Part shown: positions 25,378 through 31,250 of the stretch, piece by piece | Layout of the letters: the number at the start of each line of letters is the position of its first letter | Numbering within the stretch: the first letter of the stretch is position 1 | Assembly: GCA_023230565.1 (NCBI GenBank) | Contig: JALNXD010000036.1 | Coordinates: forward strand, 1-31,250 | Direction of reading: 5' to 3' | Source: Syntrophales bacterium | Lineage (GTDB): Bacteria > Desulfobacterota > Syntrophia > Syntrophales > UBA2210 | Length of the DNA stretch: 31,250 nt | Translations under genes and position numbers: made by a program | Notes under the pieces: model-generated | The model's database searches: none | What the model was told of the DNA's origin: nothing | The model's input: the letters and a program-made list of their open reading frames with translations, nothing else

Positions 25378-26004
25378 ATGAAAGACACTGTTCATACTCA
25401 CGTGTATGTGCGAAATGGTGATGCCCTCTCGGTGACGGATGTGCAAAACGATTTCCTCCCGGGAGGAGCACTTGGCGTTTTTGAGGGGGACGCGGTTATT
25501 TCTCCAGCTAATTGCACTATCGAAATATTCCGAAAGGCAGCCCTTCCCGTGTTTATTACCCGCGACTGGCACCCCCCGCATCACAGCTCTTTTAAAGAGA
25601 AGAACGGGCCATGGCCTCCACACTGCATTCGATACACAAAAGGAGCGGAATTTGCATCCCGGCTCAAGATTCCTGACAATGCCATTGTCATATCCAAGGG
25701 AAGCAGCATTGAACGCGATCAATATTCATCATTACATGGACTGGATTCTTCCGGTCGCACTCAGGATGAGCTTTTGAAGTCGCTCAAAATTAAAAGGCTG
25801 TTTATTTGCGGACTGGCAACGGAATACTGTGTATTGAATTCAGTACAAGACGCCAGAGAAGCCGGTTACGAGGTTTTTGTATTGACTGATGCAATTAGAG
25901 GTGTAAACGTCAATCCCGGTGACAGCGAAAAGGCACTTGAGGAAATGTCCCGTCTTGGTGCCATGTTGATTACGACCGCCGATTTGAAGGTACAGCCGGC
26001 ATGA
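25378..26004 (+). CDS. pncA: Nicotinamidase (isochorismatase family)
   Basis: Hydrolyses nicotinamide to nicotinate and ammonia in NAD salvage; 208 residues. The catalytic triad is visible as Asp21 (TDVQNDFLPGGALGV), Lys107 (VISKGSS) and Cys151 (GLATEYCVLNS). The metal ligands Asp63, His65 and His82 sit in RDWHPPHHSSF and WPPHC. These are the family's hallmark segments in the usual order. ATG 25378 has GGGAG eight bases upstream. The gene overlaps pncB by four bases (ATGA), so the two steps of nicotinate salvage are encoded as a coupled pair. Confidence 0.95.
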   Translation: MKDTVHTHVYVRNGDALSVTDVQNDFLPGGALGVFEGDAVISPANCTIEIFRKAALPVFITRDWHPPHHSSFKEKNGPWPPHCIRYTKGAEFASRLKIPDNAIVISKGSSIERDQYSSLHGLDSSGRTQDELLKSLKIKRLFICGLATEYCVLNSVQDAREAGYEVFVLTDAIRGVNVNPGDSEKALEEMSRLGAMLITTADLKVQPA

Positions 26005-27332
26005 ATCCATTGACCAGCCCTCTTTTGACGGACCTTTATCAACTGACCATGCTTGAAGGCTATATTTCGCAAGGCATGAGTGAAACAGCAGCGTTTGAAT
26101 TCTACGTCCGCACGCTTCCTGATACCAGAGGCTTTCTCCTTGCATCCGGTCTTGATACTTTGCTGATGTTTCTCGAGCAATTGCATTTTTCCGGAGAAGA
26201 GATAGCATACCTTGCCAAAACTGGAAAATTTTCAAAAAGCCTGCTGGATTACCTGGCGCAATTCCGGTTTAAGGGTGATGTGTACGCAATGGATGAAGGA
26301 ACAGTTTTTTTCCAGAACGAACCGGTCGTTCGCGTTATTGCATCCCTTCCGGAAGCGCAACTAATCGAAAGCCGTCTGATAAACATACTTCACTTAGAAA
26401 CCGTAATTGCCAGCAAAGCCGCCCGATCAGTATTGGCGGCAGACGGAAAGGCACTATTGGTGGACTTCGGGCTGCGCCGGGCCCACGGCGCTGAAGCCGG
26501 TCTCCTGGCTGCCCGGGCTTCCTATATTGCAGGATTTGATGGCACTGCGACGGTATTGGCGGAACCGCTATTTGGAATTCCTGTTTTCGGAACTATGGCC
26601 CATTCCTATATTCAGGCACATGATAATGAACTTGAAGCTTTCCTCAATTTTGCCGCGGCCAACCCTGCGAATACGACCCTTCTTATCGACACCTACGATG
26701 TTGAGAAAGGGGCGGCACACGCAGCTGAAGCGGCTCGTATCCTGTCGAAGAAAGGCATCCGGGTAAATGCGATTCGGCTCGACAGCGGAGATCTTTTAAC
26801 CCAATCGAAGGAAGTGAGGAAATTTTTCGATGCACAAGGTTTTCATGGGATCAATATTTTTGCCAGCGGCAATCTGGACGAATATGGGATTTTGCATCTC
26901 CTTGCTGAAAACGCGCCGATAAACGGCTTCGGAATAGGTACAAAACTTGACACCTCGGAAGATGCCCCTTATCTGGAATGCGCATATAAAATGGTGGAAT
27001 ATGCAGGAAGTCCCCGAGCGAAAAAATCGCCCGGAAAGAATATGATTCCGGGACGCAAGCAGATTTTCCGGAAGATGGAAAACGGAATAATGACTAAGGA
27101 TCTCCTGGCATTAGAAGATGAAAAAGCGGAAGGAGTTCCTCTGCTTGCAAAAGTCATGGATCGCGGACGCCGAAAAAAGGCGCACGCAAGTCTCAACGAT
27201 ATCAGGGGTCATGCCCGCCTTCAACTTGAGTCTCTTCCACCTCACTTCAAGGCACTCGAAACAGCGCCGGCCTATCTTGTTGAAGTTTCACCTTCTTTAT
27301 CGAAACTGTTTCCGCGTCAGCCTGCCGATTGA
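26001..27332 (+). CDS. pncB: Nicotinate phosphoribosyltransferase
   Basis: Converts nicotinate and PRPP to nicotinate mononucleotide; 443 residues, normal for the bacterial enzyme. Family blocks: TDLYQLTMLEGYISQG at the N-terminus, LLVDFGLRRAHGAEAGL, the active-site region FGIPVFGTMAHSYIQAH, LIDTYDVEKGAAHA, IRLDSGDL, NIFASGNLDEY and GFGIGTKLDTSEDAPYLEC. The start overlaps the end of pncA by four bases, the usual sign of translational coupling. With PncA it forms a complete two-step route from nicotinamide back to the NAD pathway; the later adenylyltransferase and NAD synthetase are not in the window. Confidence 0.95.
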   Translation: MNPLTSPLLTDLYQLTMLEGYISQGMSETAAFEFYVRTLPDTRGFLLASGLDTLLMFLEQLHFSGEEIAYLAKTGKFSKSLLDYLAQFRFKGDVYAMDEGTVFFQNEPVVRVIASLPEAQLIESRLINILHLETVIASKAARSVLAADGKALLVDFGLRRAHGAEAGLLAARASYIAGFDGTATVLAEPLFGIPVFGTMAHSYIQAHDNELEAFLNFAAANPANTTLLIDTYDVEKGAAHAAEAARILSKKGIRVNAIRLDSGDLLTQSKEVRKFFDAQGFHGINIFASGNLDEYGILHLLAENAPINGFGIGTKLDTSEDAPYLECAYKMVEYAGSPRAKKSPGKNMIPGRKQIFRKMENGIMTKDLLALEDEKAEGVPLLAKVMDRGRRKKAHASLNDIRGHARLQLESLPPHFKALETAPAYLVEVSPSLSKLFPRQPAD

Positions 27333-27364
27333 GAGCTTGGCAGACCTCCTGATAATGAAAGCTT

Positions 27365-27393
27365 TTGACATGAATCTTTTCGTCTGATAGACT
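27365..27393 (+). promoter_or_regulatory. Sigma-70-type promoter for the small lipoprotein
   Basis: A perfect TTGACA (27365-27370), a 17-base spacer and TAGACT (27388-27393, four of six matches) lie about 80 bases upstream of the lipoprotein start. The predicted leader contains a small hairpin (TCTCG/CGAGA, 27402-27418), which may also act as a weak end signal for pncB. Confidence 0.5.
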
Positions 27394-27473
27394 TTTTAAT
27401 GTCTCGGTTCTTGCGAGATTCTTTCTAACCTGGGGTAGGGAGAAATCTATCGTTCAATAAAAGGAGGCGAATG

Positions 27474-27701
27474 ATGGGTAAGGAGACCCTTAAGAATTTG
27501 ATAACAGGTCTCTGTGTGGCTACTCTCTTATCAGTTTCCGGGTTCTTTTTAACAGGTTGCGGTGGTGACGAAGAAATCGAAGAACAAGTCACCACTACTC
27601 TTGAACAGAATGAAGAACAGATGCCGACAACTACTCAGCCGCCCGGTTCGGCGCAAAGTTCACCGGGCAATACCGAACGTGAAACCACACAATCGGAGTA
27701 A
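27474..27701 (+). CDS. Small lipoprotein, Glu/Gln/Thr-rich
   Basis: A 75-residue secreted lipoprotein of unknown function. A basic head (MGKETLKN) and hydrophobic segment lead to the lipobox FFLTGC, so the mature protein would start at the lipidated Cys, followed by GGDEE. The rest is a low-complexity, acidic tail rich in Glu, Gln, Thr, Pro and Ser with no domain. Two ATG codons are adjacent (27471 and 27474); the second lies six bases after AGGAGG and is preferred. It has its own likely promoter. Confidence 0.75.
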   Translation: MGKETLKNLITGLCVATLLSVSGFFLTGCGGDEEIEEQVTTTLEQNEEQMPTTTQPPGSAQSSPGNTERETTQSE

Positions 27702-27734
27702 ATGCCGAATGGAGATCATGTAAAACAAATGAAA

Positions 27735-27761
27735 ACCTCATATGAGTTTATCATATGTGGT
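27735..27761 (+). terminator. Hairpin after the lipoprotein gene
   Basis: ACC-T-CATATGA pairs with TCATATG-T-GGT around a 5-base loop: ten pairs with a single T-T mismatch. It lies about 35 bases after the stop codon. There is no strong T tract, so it may protect the 3' end rather than terminate. Confidence 0.4.
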
Positions 27762-28019
27762 AGAATTTGATGGCGGGATTTCCTCTTTTTCATACTGATG
27801 CGGAATTTTCTGTGCTAATTTTCATGAAGGATTAAGCCGGCACTTACAGCAGCCGCCGTCTCTTATGACCCCAGGATTGATCAAGAGGCGAGCAGATGCG
27901 GAAATCCGGCGCACCACGATAAAAAAGAATCCGCCCATAATGCACGAATGTTTCAGTGCTGCTCTATGCTGTGGACGAGATTCGAGGAATGCCCTCTTTT
28001 ATTTTTAATGAATCTGCCC

Positions 28020-28053
28020 GCGAGCCCGGGCCTTTAAGTTTTCCCGGGCTCGC
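28020..28053. terminator. Strong 11-bp GC-rich stem-loop in the convergent gap
   Basis: GCGAGCCCGGG (28020-28030) and CCCGGGCTCGC (28043-28053) are perfectly complementary around a 12-base AT-rich loop. Neither side has a T tract. It could be a bidirectional transcription barrier between converging genes, or a REP-like element; only one copy is seen here. Confidence 0.5.
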
Positions 28054-28097
28054 CCGCCTCAAACATTAGTCTTCAATTTGGGAAACGCAATTACATA

Positions 28098-28120
28098 AAA
28101 TTCCGGATAGCCAGGAATTT
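28098..28120 (-). terminator. Short stem at the P-ATPase stop codon
   Basis: On the minus strand AAATTCC, a 9-base loop and GGAATTT form a perfect 7-bp stem starting at the last stop-codon base and followed by TATG. The T run is short, so it is at best a weak terminator. Confidence 0.3.
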
Positions 28121-30774
28121 CACCTCTTTCTTTTAATTAATTTCTCTATTTCAACGGCAATGAATACGATGGAAGCAATGAAAATAGTAAAGGCCAGTTC
28201 CTTTAACGTCAATTGTTCCGTCTTGAAAACGGGGTTGAGGAAAGGAACATATATGGTCGCAAGCTGCAAAACGAAAGTCAGAAGAAAGGCTCCAAGAAGA
28301 GGGAGGTTTGTAAAAAGCCCCTGAGAAAAAAGGCTCTCTTTTTCAGATCTGATTGCGAGAACATGGCCCATCTGGCTCAGGCATAAAACAGTAAATACCA
28401 TCGTCTGCCAATGAGCATGTCCGGTCCGCAATGACCATGCCTGCATGAATATCGATGACATCCCCATCAAGAGGCCGACCCAGATAATATGGGCTGCCAT
28501 CCCATGGGCAAATATGCTCTCTTTCGGATGCCGGGGCGGTTTCTGCATTACTCCCTTTTCCGCAGGTTCAGCTGCAAGAGCAAGCCCGGGAAGCCCGTCC
28601 GTCACCAGGTTGATCCACAGTATGTGAATGGGAAGAAGCGGAATCGGAAGCCCAAGGATTGGTGCGAGAAAAATCGTCCATATCTCCCCCGAATTGCTTG
28701 TCATCGTATATTTGATGAATTTACGAATATTGTCGAATATTCTTCTTCCTTCTTTGACGGCATTGATAATTGTGGCAAAATTATCATCCAGGAGAATCAT
28801 ATGGGCAACCTGTTTTGACACGTCAGTACCGGTAATACCCATAGCCACTCCAATGTCCGCCCGTTTTAATGCCGGTGCATCGTTAACGCCATCACCGGTC
28901 ATTGCAACAAACTGACCCTTATCCTGAAGCGCCTTGACAATTTTTAATTTCTGCTCCGGTGCGACGCGGGCGTACACGCTTATCTGCTCGACCTCAGCCT
29001 CAAATTTTTCAAGGGTCAGATCATCGAGCTCGCTGCCTGTTATTACTTTCATGCGCTCCTGGTCAAGAATACCGAGCCGCCTGGATATGGTTCTTGCAGT
29101 TGAAGGATGGTCACCGGTAATCATCACCGGTATTATTCCGGCAGTTTTGCATAACCCCACTGCTTTTTTCGCCTCTTCCCGTGGCGGATCCATCATTCCT
29201 ATGAGCCCGAGTACCATGAGTTCAGTCTCTACATTTGAGGGATCAAGCAGTCCGGGCAGCCGGTCCCATTTCCGCATGCAAAGACAAAGCACCCTCATAC
29301 CTTCGGAGGCCATGACTTCGTTGATTTTCTCCAGTTCTCCTTTATTGAGGGGCATTTCTCCCCTTGAGGTCGCAATTGAAACTGCCCTGTCAAAAAGAAC
29401 ATCCGGCGCTCCTTTGGTAAAAGAAATCACTTTTCGGGAGGCTCCCCAGGAATGAAAAGTGGTCATGCATTTTCGTTCCGAATCAAAGGGCAGTTCGGCA
29501 ATCCTCGGGAAATTCAATTCCAGTTCCTTTTTATTGAACCCCGCCGCCTCTGCTATTGCAAAAAGTGCTGTTTCGGTCGGATCACCCAGGATAGTTCCAT
29601 CTGTGTCCGCACGGGCATCGTTACTCAATGCAAGACCCGCCATCAGATATCCGGAGGGTGATTCCGGGTCGAAAGTTCCTTCAGATTTTTTATATGAATC
29701 GATAATGAAGCGGCCTCTGTTCACTTCTCTATCGAAATAGATTTCCTCAACGGTCATTTTATTGAGCGTCAATGTTCCCGTTTTATCGGAGCAGATGTAT
29801 GTAACTGAACCAAGAGTCTCGACGGCTGGAAGTTTCCTGATCAATGAATTTTGGGCAGCCAGCTTTTTTGCTCCAAGAGCAAGTGAAATCGTGATCACCG
29901 CAGGAAGCGCTTCGGGAATAGCGGCGACTGCGAGAGAAATGGCGGTAAGCAACATCAGAAGAGGCTCTTCTCCCCTCATAATGCCTGCCGCAAAAACAAT
30001 AATACATATTACTATAACGGCAACAGCAAGTTTTTGGCTGAATCTTGCAAGCCTCTTCTGTAGAGGGGTTTTTACTTCCTCCTCTTGCTGCAACATCGAT
30101 GCGATTTTACCAAGCTCAGTCTCCATACCGGTTGCCGTTGCAATGCCGGAACCTCTCCCGTACACAACATATGTTCCCTTATATGCCATATTTTTTCGGT
30201 CACCAAGCGGCAGTGTTGCATCAGCCAAAATATCCGGTTTTTTTTCAACGGGAACCGATTCGCCTGTGAGTGCAGCCTCTTCCACCTGAAGGGCCGCCGA
30301 TTCGATGATCCTCATGTCAGCAGGAACAATCTGTCCAGCTTCAAGCGCCAGTACGTCTCCGGGAACAACCTCGCTTACGGGAATACTTGCGGGCATGCCC
30401 TCTCTTATGACAACAGCACTTGCACCCGCCATTTTCTTTAACGCCTCCATCGCCTTTTCTGCCCGGAATTCCTGGATAAACCCGATAATTGCATTGATTA
30501 CGACTATTATTATTATTGCGAACGTATCGGACATTTCACCGATAATCCCTGAAATGACCGCAGCGGCAATCAGTATGATAATCATCAGATCGCTGAATTG
30601 ATCTATCATCATCATAAGGGGCGATTTTTTCTTTTTTTCGACAAGTTCATTTTTTCCATACCGGCCAAGTCTGTCGGCCGCTTCCTGCCTGCCGATCCCT
30701 TGAGGTGCCGAATCAAAAAAGGAAAATATCTCTTCTGCTCCTTTTATATGCCAGATGTGTCGGTCGTTATGCAT
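28120..30774 (-). CDS. Ca2+-transporting P-type ATPase (P2A, SERCA-like)
   Basis: An inner-membrane ion pump of 884 residues. An N-terminal cation-ATPase domain (to about 50) precedes the first membrane pair. The actuator motif is ALTGES (169-173), the phosphorylated aspartate is Asp330 in CSDKTGTLT, and the hinge motif is TGDGVNDAPALK. Membrane segment 4 has IPEALPAV, segment 5 has NSGE, and segment 6 has NLVTDG. The residues that correspond to SERCA Glu309, Asn768/Glu771 and Asn796/Thr799/Asp800 are present, supporting calcium over other cations, with Mn2+ transport possible. The ATG is preceded by GGTGA. It stands alone, with no regulator nearby. Confidence 0.92.
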   Translation of the reverse strand: MHNDRHIWHIKGAEEIFSFFDSAPQGIGRQEAADRLGRYGKNELVEKKKKSPLMMMIDQFSDLMIIILIAAAVISGIIGEMSDTFAIIIIVVINAIIGFIQEFRAEKAMEALKKMAGASAVVIREGMPASIPVSEVVPGDVLALEAGQIVPADMRIIESAALQVEEAALTGESVPVEKKPDILADATLPLGDRKNMAYKGTYVVYGRGSGIATATGMETELGKIASMLQQEEEVKTPLQKRLARFSQKLAVAVIVICIIVFAAGIMRGEEPLLMLLTAISLAVAAIPEALPAVITISLALGAKKLAAQNSLIRKLPAVETLGSVTYICSDKTGTLTLNKMTVEEIYFDREVNRGRFIIDSYKKSEGTFDPESPSGYLMAGLALSNDARADTDGTILGDPTETALFAIAEAAGFNKKELELNFPRIAELPFDSERKCMTTFHSWGASRKVISFTKGAPDVLFDRAVSIATSRGEMPLNKGELEKINEVMASEGMRVLCLCMRKWDRLPGLLDPSNVETELMVLGLIGMMDPPREEAKKAVGLCKTAGIIPVMITGDHPSTARTISRRLGILDQERMKVITGSELDDLTLEKFEAEVEQISVYARVAPEQKLKIVKALQDKGQFVAMTGDGVNDAPALKRADIGVAMGITGTDVSKQVAHMILLDDNFATIINAVKEGRRIFDNIRKFIKYTMTSNSGEIWTIFLAPILGLPIPLLPIHILWINLVTDGLPGLALAAEPAEKGVMQKPPRHPKESIFAHGMAAHIIWVGLLMGMSSIFMQAWSLRTGHAHWQTMVFTVLCLSQMGHVLAIRSEKESLFSQGLFTNLPLLGAFLLTFVLQLATIYVPFLNPVFKTEQLTLKELAFTIFIASIVFIAVEIEKLIKRKR

Positions 30775-31163
30775 AAAATCACCACGTATTTTTTTGCTGT
30801 TTCACGGTAGAACGAATAGTTCCGGGAAAAAATGCAATTTTTACATATACCATCATAAAACATAGTGGATCAAGTGAATGAATCGAATGGAGCCTGATTT
30901 CACTTCGATAGTATTTTCTTAATTTATCCTTGTCCTCGGAGCTTTTGACTGTTAGTATTCACTGACTACATCGATGCAACGCCGCTTTCTTTCCGCTACA
31001 AGGGCCGATGTACACCAATATGAAGCCTCTTGAGGATTTCGGTATGAATTTTTCTCACGCCATAGGACAGTCTTCGGTGTGTGTTGTTTTCAATCATATT
31101 TAAATCTTGCACATTAAACTAGAGAATCTTACACATGCGACTTACTCCAAGGAGGATATTATA
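30775..31163. other. Divergent intergenic region before the last gene
   Basis: About 390 bases with no gene seen. It contains a 7-bp inverted repeat TACATCG/CGATGTA (30967-30973 and 31006-31012) with a 32-base loop. A possible -35 (TTGCAC) lies near 31107 but its -10 is poor, so no promoter is firmly called. Confidence 0.5.
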
Positions 31164-31250
31164 GTGGACAGAAAATTTTTTATTGCATCCTTGACCGCAA
31201 TTCTTTTGATTGTTTTTTCGCTTCCGGTTCTGGCAGAGGAGGATTCAAAA
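31164..31250 (+). CDS. Exported protein, N-terminal fragment (runs off the right edge)
   Basis: Twenty-nine codons are visible from GTG 31164. They read as a clear Sec signal peptide: a basic head (MDRKFF), a hydrophobic core (ASLTAILLIVFSLPV) and a signal peptidase I site LA/EED. The mature part seen is acidic (EEDSK). AAGGAGG lies eight bases upstream, so the GTG is well supported. The rest is outside the window and the function is unknown. Confidence 0.75.
   Translation, partial: MDRKFFIASLTAILLIVFSLPVLAEEDSK

Larger units (their letters stand above)
27702..28119. other. Convergent intergenic region with hairpins
   Basis: About 420 bases between the lipoprotein (plus) and the P-ATPase (minus), with no gene seen. 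It holds three inverted repeats: a near-perfect hairpin at 27735-27761 just after the lipoprotein, a GC-rich 11-bp stem at 28020-28053, and a 7-bp stem at 28098-28120 that begins at the P-ATPase stop codon. Confidence 0.6.

Noticed and set aside
25160..25381. 73-codon plus-strand frame overlapping the pncA start
   Set aside because: No ribosome binding site, odd composition and no motif; it spans the predicted pncA promoter.

Overview
The window looks like a piece of a bacterial chromosome of moderate GC content with AT-rich intergenic regions. It was annotated by eye from translated motifs, start-site context and visible repeats; no database search was run. A ferredoxin-linked 2-oxoacid oxidoreductase, an AmrS-type radical SAM enzyme, a hemerythrin, a type III glutamine synthetase, lipoprotein and Sec signals and sigma-54-like promoters together suggest an anaerobic or microaerophilic Gram-negative-type bacterium. 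A Desulfobacterota or Nitrospirota type is plausible, but the sequence does not settle the phylum. I see no tRNA, rRNA, CRISPR array, insertion sequence or phage gene.

Layout, left to right. (1) 1-4622, minus strand: the first 20 codons of an exported protein, a membrane-anchored alpha/beta hydrolase, an orphan MASE3-PAS-GAF histidine kinase, then a 730-base intergenic stretch holding a possible short plus-strand transcript with a clear terminator and a GC-rich, foldable patch. (2) 4623-7098: glutamine synthetase III, with a sigma-54-like promoter and an upstream palindrome. (3) 7099-19346, minus strand: eight co-directional genes, in transcription order glgX/treX, treY, treZ, malQ, a DUF5752-like gene, treT, otsA and a small membrane protein. 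Three trehalose-forming routes (TreYZ from maltodextrin, TreT from NDP-glucose plus glucose, OtsA from NDP-glucose plus glucose-6-phosphate) sit with the enzymes that debranch and rearrange alpha-glucans. (4) 19426-23398, minus strand: ferredoxin, a doubtful 63-codon ORF, korA (gamma-alpha fusion), korB and amrS, in a tight operon. (5) 23524-25045, minus strand: a CBM48 glycogen-binding protein, a hemerythrin and a small heat-shock protein. (6) 25378-27701, plus strand: nicotinamidase and nicotinate phosphoribosyltransferase (overlapping by 4 bases), then a small lipoprotein. (7) 28120-30774, minus strand: a Ca2+-type P-ATPase. (8) 31164 to the end, plus strand: the start of a second exported protein.

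Working together, the main cluster would turn glycogen or maltodextrin into trehalose: GlgX debranches, TreY isomerises the chain end, TreZ releases trehalose and MalQ recycles short glucans. TreT and OtsA add routes from sugar nucleotides. The neighbouring heat-shock, hemerythrin and NAD-salvage genes fit a stress or energy-storage theme, but that link is inferred from position only. No gene system here is wholly unfamiliar. The least explained items are the DUF5752-like duplicated-domain protein coupled to treT, the 63-codon ORF between ferredoxin and korA, and the structured, transcript-like region at 4027-4380.
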